DNA of 64,000 nucleotides from contig NZ_JACIEB010000002.1 of assembly GCF_014196635.1 (NCBI RefSeq), positions 372,001 through 436,000 of the forward strand, read 5' to 3'. The position numbers and the translations under genes were made by a program. This document shows positions 14,537 through 21,729 of the stretch, piece after piece; positions within the stretch are counted from its first letter, which is position 1; each line of letters begins with the position of its first letter. This stretch comes from Sphingobium fontiphilum. Its GTDB lineage: Bacteria > Pseudomonadota > Alphaproteobacteria > Sphingomonadales > Sphingomonadaceae. The notes beneath the pieces were generated by a model that made no database searches, had not been told where the DNA came from, and worked only from the letters and a program-made list of their open reading frames with translations.

Positions 14537-15765
14537 GCCCCTGCCATCGCCGATCGGGGATATTGCGCCACATCGGCATATATCCGTTCAAGCCTGTCAT
14601 AATAGGCGCGCGGGCCATAGTCGACCGCTTTGGCAAGCCCCGCCTGCCGCAATCGGGCGCACAGCGCGTCGTCTTGGTCGAGAGCGCCAATCGCAGTTGC
14701 GATCGCCCCCGCATCGGCCGGGTCGACCAGCAAGGCGGCATTCCCCGCCACCTCCGCCAGCGCGGGCAGGGCCGATGTCATCACCGGCACGCCCATGGTC
14801 ATGGCCTCCGCCACCGGCAGGCCGAAACCCTCCGCCAGCGACGGGAACAAAAGCGCCCTGGCCGCGCACATCTGCGCCAGCAACGCGGCCCGATCCAGAA
14901 AGGGCTTGAAGGTGACGCCCGGCGCATCGCCAATCGCGGCGCGCACCGCGTCCGCGCGCCAGCCATCCTCGCCCGCGATGACAAGGGCGCGGCGGCTCCC
15001 GCTCAGCCGATAGGCCTCCACCAGGCGGACCAGATTCTTGCGCGGCTCGATTGATCCGCAGAAGAAGAAGGGCGCGTCCGCTTCCGGCGGCGGCGCGGGC
15101 GTCAACCCCTCGTCCACCGCCTGATGACAGGCGACCACCAGTTCCGGCGCGCAGCCGGTTGCGGCAATCACCTCCCGCCGCACCGCTTGCGTCACGGTGA
15201 CGATCCGGTCGGCGCTGGCCGCGATCGCGCGAACCAGCCGGGCCAGCCGGTCGCCCTTCACCGGCGACAGATCCGGCGTCGTGAGCGGGATCAGATCGTG
15301 GATGGTGTAAATGTTGCGCCATCCCGCCATGCGCAGCGGCAGCGGGTAGGTCCAATGCATGATGCCCGGCGCTTCCCCCGTCCGCACCGGCATCAGGCGG
15401 CCGAGCAGCTTGAAGTGGAGATAGGCCTCGCGGAACAGGTCCGCCCCTTCCATCCGCCCGCGCCACGCCCCGGCCTGCGCGGTGCCCGGCTCGGCCAGCG
15501 CAGGGCGCGGCCAAGGGCGCAGCGCCTTCAGAAAACGGCGTGGGTCCGATCCGTGCCGATCCCCTTCGGGCAGGCGTGCGTCCAGCCGCCAAGGCGCATC
15601 GCCATGGGCGGCCAATGCGCGGACCAGCCGGTCGCCATAATGGGCAACCCCCGAACGGGGTTCATCAAGCAGCCGTCCATCGACGCAGATGGGCGGCAAT
15701 GGGGGTTTTCCGGCCTGCGGGTCGGGCGATCGCCCCTCGACTGGATAGACTGCGCCCGCCATCAT
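14533..15765 (-). CDS. Glycosyltransferase family 4 protein, paralogue of its neighbour
   Basis: A 410-residue GT-B enzyme starting MMAGAVYPVEGRSPDPQAG; the second Met is an equally good start. Key segments are ICVDGRLLDEPRSGVAHYGD (about 26-45), MHWTYPLPLRMAGWRNIYTI (about 136-155), GSIEPRKNLVRLVEAYRLSG (about 235-254) and LFPSLAEGFGLPVAEAMTMG with E-x7-E. The first gene of the GT-GT-export operon. Its parallel with the downstream glycosyltransferase shows a tandem duplication followed by divergence, so the two probably add successive sugars of one repeat or primer. The 46-base gap to the MFS gene holds no obvious terminator. Confidence 0.9.
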   Translation of the reverse strand: MMAGAVYPVEGRSPDPQAGKPPLPPICVDGRLLDEPRSGVAHYGDRLVRALAAHGDAPWRLDARLPEGDRHGSDPRRFLKALRPWPRPALAEPGTAQAGAWRGRMEGADLFREAYLHFKLLGRLMPVRTGEAPGIMHWTYPLPLRMAGWRNIYTIHDLIPLTTPDLSPVKGDRLARLVRAIAASADRIVTVTQAVRREVIAATGCAPELVVACHQAVDEGLTPAPPPEADAPFFFCGSIEPRKNLVRLVEAYRLSGSRRALVIAGEDGWRADAVRAAIGDAPGVTFKPFLDRAALLAQMCAARALLFPSLAEGFGLPVAEAMTMGVPVMTSALPALAEVAGNAALLVDPADAGAIATAIGALDQDDALCARLRQAGLAKAVDYGPRAYYDRLERIYADVAQYPRSAMAGA

Positions 15766-15811
15766 TCAGCCATAGCGTGGCCGCGCGCGCGGGGCAAAGT
15801 CGTTCGCGCCT

Positions 15812-17089
15812 TCAATCAATATCGCGCAGGTCGATGCCTTTTGTTTCATGCGCAAAGAACACCGCGATCACGCTCACCACCATGCCCATTGCGACATAGG
15901 CCGCGACCGGGGTGATCGAATGATAGAGCTGATATAGCGACAGCGCGATGATCGGCGCCAGCGATCCAGCCAGGATCGATGTCGCCTGATAGGCGATGGA
16001 CGCGCCCGAATAGCGCAACTGGGTCGGAAATAGCTCAGCGATGAAGGCGGCCTGCGGGCCATACATCGCGCCATGGGCGATCATCGCGACCGTGATCGCC
16101 AGCCCCACCAGCAGCGGGTCGGCGGTATCCAGCAAAGCGAAGAAGGCCAGGAACCAGGCCACCAGAAAGGCCGCGCCCGCGCCATAGACCCAACGGCGGC
16201 CCACCCGGTCGGAAAGCGCGGCGAACATCGGCATCGTCACCATTTCCAGCGCCGCGCCGATCAACACCGCGTTCAGCACCAGCGAACGGTCCCCACCCCT
16301 TATTTCGGTGAAATATGTCAGCGAAAAGGTGGTCGCGACATAATAACAGATATTCTCGCCAAAGCGCAGGCCGCCCCCGACCAGCAGCGCCCGCCCCTTG
16401 CGGCGCAGCACTTCGACCGCCGGGAAGGCATGGGCCTGTTCCGCCTCCTCGGCAAAGATGCGACTTTCTTCAACCGCCTGCCGCAGCCAGTAGCCAATCA
16501 GCACCAACGTGATCGACAGCAGAAAGGGGATACGCCATCCCCAGGCGAGAAAATCGGCATCGCTCAGCAAGGCGGACGACAGCGCGAACACCCCCGCCGC
16601 CAGCAAATTGCCGGCCGGCGCCCCGACCTGCGGCCAACTGGTCCAGAACCCACGCGATGCAGATGGCGCTTCCTCCGCCACGATCAGCACCGCCCCGCCC
16701 CATTCGCCGCCCACGGCAAAGCCCTGCACCAATCGCAACAGGATCAGCAAAGCGGGGGCCAGCGCCCCGACCTGATCATATGTGGGCAGCAGGCCGATGG
16801 CCGTGGTCGACAGGCCCATCATCAGCAGCGAGATCATCAGCAATGTCTTGCGACCGATCCGGTCGCCGAAATGACCAAAGACGATACCGCCCACCGGGCG
16901 CGCGAAAAAGCCCAGCGCATAGGTGGAAAAGGCGATCAACGTGCCGGTCAGCGGATCAAAAGCCGGGAAGAACAGCTTGTTGAACACCAGCGCGGCGGCG
17001 ACGCCATAGATGAAGAAATCGAACCATTCGATTGTGGTTCCGATCAGGCTGGCGCCTACAACCGTGCGCAACTGGCTCTGCGTCTTCAC
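15812..17089 (-). CDS. MFS transporter, metabolite:H+ symporter (MHS) type
   Basis: A 425-residue, twelve-helix transporter. The N-terminus has the MHS hallmark GTTIEWFDFFIYGVAAALVF. The cytoplasmic loop GHFGDRIGRKTLL (about 73-85) is the conserved MFS loop-2 motif, and LVQGFAVGGEWGGAVL marks helix 4. A second loop-like motif, ALSDRVGRRWVYG, appears between helices 8 and 9. Relatives carry organic acids such as alpha-ketoglutarate, citrate, proline/betaine or shikimate with protons. The substrate here cannot be inferred. The gene stands alone between the export operon and lpd, and no regulator is adjacent. Confidence 0.88.
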   Translation of the reverse strand: MKTQSQLRTVVGASLIGTTIEWFDFFIYGVAAALVFNKLFFPAFDPLTGTLIAFSTYALGFFARPVGGIVFGHFGDRIGRKTLLMISLLMMGLSTTAIGLLPTYDQVGALAPALLILLRLVQGFAVGGEWGGAVLIVAEEAPSASRGFWTSWPQVGAPAGNLLAAGVFALSSALLSDADFLAWGWRIPFLLSITLVLIGYWLRQAVEESRIFAEEAEQAHAFPAVEVLRRKGRALLVGGGLRFGENICYYVATTFSLTYFTEIRGGDRSLVLNAVLIGAALEMVTMPMFAALSDRVGRRWVYGAGAAFLVAWFLAFFALLDTADPLLVGLAITVAMIAHGAMYGPQAAFIAELFPTQLRYSGASIAYQATSILAGSLAPIIALSLYQLYHSITPVAAYVAMGMVVSVIAVFFAHETKGIDLRDID

Positions 17090-17175
17090 GCCCCGCTCCC
17101 CTTCTGCCTGTTACCCGATCCGCTTCGCGTGCCAGGGCTCAATACGGGAACGGCGCTTTGCCTATCCCCGGTGGA

Positions 17176-17209
17176 GTCCGGGCGGTGCGCGGGCCGCGCC
17201 CGCCCGGAC
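17176..17209 (-). terminator. GC-rich hairpin after lpd
   Basis: GTCCGGGCGG (17176-17185) and CCGCCCGGAC (17200-17209) form a perfect 10-base stem around a 14-base loop, about 10 bases beyond the lpd stop. There is no T-run on the minus-strand side, so this is at best a terminator without a U-tract or an mRNA-end stabiliser. Confidence 0.45.
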
Positions 17210-17219
17210 GAAAACAACA

Positions 17220-18614
17220 TCAGATGTGCAGCGCCCGGCCATAGGCGGCCAGCACGCTTTCGTGCATCGATTCCGAAATGGTCGGGTGCGGGAACACCGT
17301 TTCCATCAGTTCGGCCTCGGTCGTCTCCAGCGTCTTACCCACGACAAAGCCCTGAATCATTTCGGTGACTTCCGCGCCCACCATATGTGCGCCCAGCAGT
17401 TCACCGGTCTTGGCGTCGAACACCGTCTTGGTGAAGCCTTCCGCCTCGCCCAGCGCAATCGCCTTGCCATTGCCGATGAAGGGGAACATGCCGACCTTCA
17501 CCTCATAACCCGCTTCCTTCGCCCTGGCTTCGGTCAGGCCGACGCTGGCGATCTGCGGATGGCAATAGGTGCAGCCGGGGATGTTGCGCGGGTCCATCGC
17601 ATGGGGGTGGCCGCCCGCAATCGCTTCCGCCACGATCACACCTTCATGGCTGGCCTTGTGCGCCAGCCATGGCGGCGCGGTGACGTCGCCGATCGCCCAG
17701 ACGCCCTCGACATTGGTGCGGCAGGCGCCGTCAGTGGCGATATGACCGCGCTCGGTCTTCACGCCCAGCGTCTCCAGCCCGATATTCTCGGTATTGGGCA
17801 GGATGCCGATGGCGACGATGACATGGCTGAAATCGCCCTGCGTCACCTTGCCGTCCTTGCCTTTGATCGCCGCCTTGATCCCGTTTACGCCGACATCGAT
17901 CTTTTCGACGCCCGCGCCGGTCATAATGGTCATGCCCTGTTTCTTGAGCGCCTTTTCCAGGAAGGCCGACACATCGACATCCTCCACGGGCACGATGCGA
18001 TCCATCATTTCGACGACCGTCACGTCAGCGCCCATGTCGTTATAGAAGCTGGCAAATTCGATGCCGATGGCGCCCGACCCGATGACCAGCAGCTTGCTGG
18101 GCATTTCCGCCGGCGTCATGGCGTGGCGATAGGTCCACACCCGCTTGCCATCGGCCGGCGCGAAAGGCAGGTCGCGCGCGCGCGCGCCGGTGGCGACGAT
18201 GATGTCCTTGGCGGCCAATTCCTCGGTCTTGCCGTCCCTGGTGACGCTCAGCTTGCCTTTCGCGACCAGCTTGCCCTCGCCCATATGGACGGTGATCTTG
18301 TTCTTCTTCATCAGGTGGGTGACGCCCTGATTGAGCTGTTTGGCCACGCCGCGCGACCGTTTCACCACCGCCTCTATGTCGGCGCTGATCTTCTCGGCGG
18401 CCAGGCCATAATCCTTGGCATGGTTCATATAGTGGAAGATTTCCGCCGAACGCAGCAGCGCCTTGGTCGGGATGCAGCCCCAGTTGAGGCAGATGCCGCC
18501 CAGATTCTCCCGCTCCACGATCGCGGTCTTCAGGCCCAGTTGCGCGCAACGGATCGCCGCCACATAACCGCCAGGGCCGGACCCCAGAACGATGACATCG
18601 TAATTTTCTGCCAT
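17220..18614 (-). CDS. lpdA: Dihydrolipoamide dehydrogenase (E3)
   Basis: A 464-residue flavoprotein read from the ATG at 18614 (MAENYDVIVLGSGPGGYVAA). It has the FAD Rossmann motif GSGPGG, the redox disulfide CLNWGC in GGICLNWGCIPTKAL, the NAD-binding LLVIGSGAIGIEFASFY, the second FAD motif VWAIGDVTAPPWLAHKA, and the C-terminal His-Glu dyad in HPTISESMHE. It reoxidises dihydrolipoyl groups of E2 in the pyruvate and 2-oxoglutarate dehydrogenases. It probably also serves as the L-protein for the glycine cleavage system encoded at the right end of the window. It is the last gene of E2-thioesterase-Lpd, 11 bases after the thioesterase stop. Confidence 0.96.
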   Translation of the reverse strand: MAENYDVIVLGSGPGGYVAAIRCAQLGLKTAIVERENLGGICLNWGCIPTKALLRSAEIFHYMNHAKDYGLAAEKISADIEAVVKRSRGVAKQLNQGVTHLMKKNKITVHMGEGKLVAKGKLSVTRDGKTEELAAKDIIVATGARARDLPFAPADGKRVWTYRHAMTPAEMPSKLLVIGSGAIGIEFASFYNDMGADVTVVEMMDRIVPVEDVDVSAFLEKALKKQGMTIMTGAGVEKIDVGVNGIKAAIKGKDGKVTQGDFSHVIVAIGILPNTENIGLETLGVKTERGHIATDGACRTNVEGVWAIGDVTAPPWLAHKASHEGVIVAEAIAGGHPHAMDPRNIPGCTYCHPQIASVGLTEARAKEAGYEVKVGMFPFIGNGKAIALGEAEGFTKTVFDAKTGELLGAHMVGAEVTEMIQGFVVGKTLETTEAELMETVFPHPTISESMHESVLAAYGRALHI

Positions 18615-18625
18615 GGTCAGTCTCT

Positions 18626-19030
18626 CTATGCTTGAACCGCCAGCGGCGGCACGGAACGGGGCTGGCGATCCTCTCCGATCGCCACGAAGGTAAAGGTCGC
18701 GCGGGTGACGCGATAACTGCGGTCGTCGTGGCGCGCACGGCGCCATGCTTCTACGTCGATCTTCATCGATGTGCGCCCAACGGATTTGAGGGTTGCGAAC
18801 ACCGATACTTCATCGCCGACGATGACCGGCCGCAGGAAGGACATGCCCTCCACGGAAATGGTGACGGCGCGGCCGTGGCTGTGGCGGGCGGCGACCGAAC
18901 CCGCCGCCGCATCCATCAGGCTCATCAGCCAGCCGCCGAATATATCCCCATGGGGGTTGGTGTCGGCGGGCATGGCGATGACGCGAACCGCCGGGCTCTG
19001 GGCCGGCGGCTGCTCATCGGGCGAACCCAT
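18626..19030 (-). CDS. Acyl-CoA thioesterase, YciA-like hot-dog fold
   Basis: A 134-residue hot-dog protein. Its N-terminal MPADTNPHGDIFGGWLMSLM (about 20-39) is the YciA/acyl-CoA hydrolase signature, with the catalytic Asp probably in LMDAAAG just after it. The C-terminal strand SYRVTRATFTFVAIGED completes the fold. Relatives hydrolyse acyl-CoA in the cytoplasm, often with broad range. The start codon shares one base with the E2 stop (TGATG), and lpd follows 11 bases later. It is thus wedged inside the pyruvate dehydrogenase genes and probably co-expressed with them. That position suggests a house-cleaning role for acyl-CoA overflow, which is an inference. Confidence 0.88.
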   Translation of the reverse strand: MGSPDEQPPAQSPAVRVIAMPADTNPHGDIFGGWLMSLMDAAAGSVAARHSHGRAVTISVEGMSFLRPVIVGDEVSVFATLKSVGRTSMKIDVEAWRRARHDDRSYRVTRATFTFVAIGEDRQPRSVPPLAVQA

Positions 19031-20313
19031 CAGGCCAGCATACCCAGCGGGCTTTCGACCAGATCCTTGAACGCCGCCATCAACCGGGCGCCGTCAGCGC
19101 CATCGATGGCGCGGTGGTCGAAACTGCCGGTTGCGCTCATCACCGTCGCCACCTGCAAAGCGTCGTCGATGACATAGGGCCGTTTTTCGCCGGCGCCGAT
19201 GGCCATGATCATCGCCTGGGGCGGGTTGATGACCGCCTCGAACTGCTTGATGCCGAACATGCCCATGTTGGAAAGCGACGCAGTGCCGCCCTGATATTCA
19301 TGGGGTTGCAGCTTGCCGTCCTTGGCGCGATTGGCCAGGTCCTTCATCTGCTGCGAAATGGCGGCAACGCCCTTGCCATCGGCCCCTTCGATGATCGGCG
19401 TGATGAGGCCGCCGGGGATGGACACGGCGACGGAGATGTCGGCGCGGTGGAATTTCAGCAACTGGTCGCCCGCAAACTGCACATTGCATTCGGGCACCTG
19501 CATCAGCGACACGCCCAGCGCCTTGATCAGCAGGTCGTTGACCGACAGCTTGACGCCGCGTCCCTGCAACCCGGCATTCAGTTCCCCGCGCAGCTTCAGC
19601 AGCCTGTCCAGTCGGATGTCAACCGTCAGGTAGATGTGCGGAACCTGCTGCTTGGATTCGGTCAGGCGACGCGCAATCGTTTTGCGCATGTTGCTGAGCT
19701 TGACCGCATCGTGCGGAATGCCGAAATCCTGCGCCGCGACGGCGACCGGGGCTGGAGCAGGCGGGGCTGAGGAAGCAGGCGCGACGGCCGGAGTCGCGGC
19801 CGGTTGAGCTGCGCCGCCCTTCGCCTGTTCCACGTCGGCCTTCACAATGCGCCCGCCCGGACCGCTGCCCTCTATACCCGACAAATTCACCCCCTTGCCC
19901 AGCGCCAGGCGACGGGCCAGCGGACTGGCCTTCACCCGGTCGCCCGAAGCGGCCGCGGGCACGGCGGTCGGCGCGGCAGGCTTGGCGGGCACCGGGTCGG
20001 CCTTGGGCGTGGTCGCCTTGGCGGGCTCGGGCGCGACCTGCGCGGCGGCGGGCACGGATGCGGCATCCTCGCCTTCCTCCACCAGGATCGCGATCACCGC
20101 GCCGACCTTCACGCCTTCGGTGCCCTCGGCCACCATGATCTTGCCGATCGTGCCTTCATCCACCGCCTCGAACTCCATTGTCGCCTTGTCTGTCTCGATC
20201 TCGGCCAGAAGATCGCCGGAGGCGACAACATCGCCCTCCTTGACCAGCCACTTGGCCAGCGTCCCCTCCTCCATCGTAGGGGACAGGGCGGGCATCTGAA
20301 TGTTCTTGCTCAT
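19030..20313 (-). CDS. pdhC: Pyruvate dehydrogenase E2, dihydrolipoyl acetyltransferase
   Basis: A 427-residue E2. The lipoyl domain is at residues 1-80, with the lipoylated K43 in [11 protein letters not shown]. An Ala/Pro-rich linker follows, then a peripheral subunit-binding domain at about 130-165 ([20 protein letters not shown]). The catalytic acetyltransferase domain covers about 205-427 and carries the [12 protein letters not shown] active-site motif (His and Asp) near the end. There is a single lipoyl domain, as in alphaproteobacterial PDH. It moves acetyl groups from E1 to CoA. The E1 genes are not in this window. It heads the E2-thioesterase-Lpd operon and is divergent from the universal stress protein across a 144-base gap. 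Confidence 0.95.
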   Translation of the reverse strand: MSKNIQMPALSPTMEEGTLAKWLVKEGDVVASGDLLAEIETDKATMEFEAVDEGTIGKIMVAEGTEGVKVGAVIAILVEEGEDAASVPAAAQVAPEPAKATTPKADPVPAKPAAPTAVPAAASGDRVKASPLARRLALGKGVNLSGIEGSGPGGRIVKADVEQAKGGAAQPAATPAVAPASSAPPAPAPVAVAAQDFGIPHDAVKLSNMRKTIARRLTESKQQVPHIYLTVDIRLDRLLKLRGELNAGLQGRGVKLSVNDLLIKALGVSLMQVPECNVQFAGDQLLKFHRADISVAVSIPGGLITPIIEGADGKGVAAISQQMKDLANRAKDGKLQPHEYQGGTASLSNMGMFGIKQFEAVINPPQAMIMAIGAGEKRPYVIDDALQVATVMSATGSFDHRAIDGADGARLMAAFKDLVESPLGMLA

Positions 20314-20457
20314 GCGCTCGCGGCCTTTCTTTTGCGGGATGGCATATATGTCTTTTCTGGCTTCGTTTTCACGCTTTGGGCGTCATGGTCAAGGCCGCGC
20401 CCTTGCGCAGCCGCCTTTTCTCCCTCACAATTCACGTCAGGAAGAGGGGCGCGATCA

Positions 20458-20910
20458 ATGCGGACATATATGGTGGTGCTCGATGAAAGCCCCGAGGCGG
20501 AAACCGCCCTGCGCTTTGCCGCTCGCCGCGCCGCCAAGACGGGCGGAGCGGTGCGCATCCTCGCCCTCGTCCCCCCCACCGAATTCGTTCAGTGGGGCAG
20601 CGTTCAGGCAACCATGGAAGACGAAGCCCGGCAACGCGCCGAGGCGCTGGTTGTCGGCGCCGCCGGCACGTTGATGGAGGAAGCCGGCCTGCGTCCGACC
20701 ACCATCGTGCGACAAGGCGACCCGGTAGAGATCGTGCTGGAAATGCTTCAGGAGCATGAAACGGCGGCATTGGTGCTCGGCGCGGCGGCCTCCGGCCCGC
20801 CGGGACCGTTAGTGGCGCATTTCGCGGGGGCCGATGCGGGCGCCCTGCCCTGTCCCGTCATGGTCATTCCCGGCGGCCTTGATATGGAAGCCATTGACCG
20901 GCTGAGCTGA
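20458..20910 (+). CDS. Universal stress protein family (UspA-like)
   Basis: A 150-residue single-domain Usp protein, from the ATG at 20458 (MRTYMVVLDESPEAETALRF). The fold is complete: VVLDES strand 1, ARRAAKTGGAVRILALVPP, EIVLEMLQEHETAALVLGAA, and the ATP-type loop with PGPLVAHFAG followed by LPCPVMVIPG. The glycine spacing is close to the G-2x-G-9x-G ATP-binding pattern, but the end is divergent. Usp proteins respond to growth arrest and nutrient stress in the cytoplasm; the specific partner is unknown. It is divergent from pdhC. An in-frame opening running back to 19804 is an antisense read of pdhC and is not used. Confidence 0.88.
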   Translation: MRTYMVVLDESPEAETALRFAARRAAKTGGAVRILALVPPTEFVQWGSVQATMEDEARQRAEALVVGAAGTLMEEAGLRPTTIVRQGDPVEIVLEMLQEHETAALVLGAAASGPPGPLVAHFAGADAGALPCPVMVIPGGLDMEAIDRLS

Positions 20911-20925
20911 CCGGCCGCAATCGAG

Positions 20926-21729
20926 CTATCGCGCCGCTTCCCGCTCGATCCAGGCGGCGATGCCGGACCGGTTTAGTTCCGGTTGGCCGCGATACCATGC
21001 CACCGCAACCGGCAAGCGCCAGTCGCGGATCGATCGCACAGCCATCCCCGACGCCCTGCAATAGCAGAACAGATACCAGCCCGCAGACATCGCCGCGCCC
21101 AGACGCCACACCCATGCGCCGCCTTTCGCGCCGCTCGCGCCATAACGGATCAGGAGCGCCGTCCGCGCCGCATCGGCCGCCGGATCGCCAATCATCGCCT
21201 TGGACCAGTCGATCGCCACAGGTCCGCTGGACGCGATCAGCATATTGTCCGGGTGCAGATCGCCATGGCACAACCTGTCGCCGGTCGACAGACTATCCAG
21301 CCGCGCCAGAGCCTTCGCCTTCGCCCGCGCACTCGCGGCGGAAAGCCCGATCCGGTGCGCAAGCACCGTGTGCACCTTGGGGATCGTGGTTGAAGGCCAG
21401 GCCGGCGCATCGCGATGCAGACGCGCCTGATACAGCGCGAGCGAGCGGACCAGCGTCCACATTCGACCTGGATCGCGCACCATCTGCGCCAGCATGGTCG
21501 GGCCGTATATGCGCTCGAACATGATGCCCAAACGACCGCCCTCCTCGACGCGGCCGAGGGGAAGAGCCACCTTCAGCCCGAGCGCATGGGCCGCGCGCGC
21601 CGCCGCCTCCTCCAGCGCAACCGGAATCGCATTGGCATGGGCATGATAGAGTTTCAGAACCCGGTCATCATCAATCGCCCACACTTCGGCGCTGGACCCG
21701 GTTCCGATCAGGGATCTGTCGTCGCTTAT
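20926..21729 (-). CDS. Aminoglycoside phosphotransferase-family kinase in the capsule operon, apparent ATA start
   Basis: The protein kinase-like fold of the APH family is clear: a Gly-rich loop (IGTGSSAEVWAIDDDRVLKL), the Brenner motif HGDLHPDNMLI and the metal-binding Asp in AIDWSKAMIGDPAAD. No ATG, GTG or TTG lies in frame upstream of a GTG at 21684, and that GTG would cut off the Gly-rich loop. Instead an ATA at 21729 overlaps the upstream stop (ATAA) and is preceded at seven bases by AAGAGG, a good ribosome-binding site. From there the protein is 267 residues. ATA initiation, or a base difference from ATG, are both possible. As the last gene of the capsule operon, the kinase more likely acts on a sugar, lipid or choline-type substrate than on an antibiotic. 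That is an inference. Confidence 0.75.
   Translation of the reverse strand: MSDDRSLIGTGSSAEVWAIDDDRVLKLYHAHANAIPVALEEAAARAAHALGLKVALPLGRVEEGGRLGIMFERIYGPTMLAQMVRDPGRMWTLVRSLALYQARLHRDAPAWPSTTIPKVHTVLAHRIGLSAASARAKAKALARLDSLSTGDRLCHGDLHPDNMLIASSGPVAIDWSKAMIGDPAADAARTALLIRYGASGAKGGAWVWRLGAAMSAGWYLFCYCRASGMAVRSIRDWRLPVAVAWYRGQPELNRSGIAAWIEREAAR

Noticed and set aside
17010-18635. A 541-residue open frame on the plus strand
   Set aside because: It is antisense to lpdA, whose catalytic motifs are all intact.
20926-21684. GTG at 21684 as the start of the capsule-operon kinase
   Set aside because: It would remove the Gly-rich loop (IGTGSSAEVW), and no ribosome-binding site precedes it; ATA at 21729 fits better.
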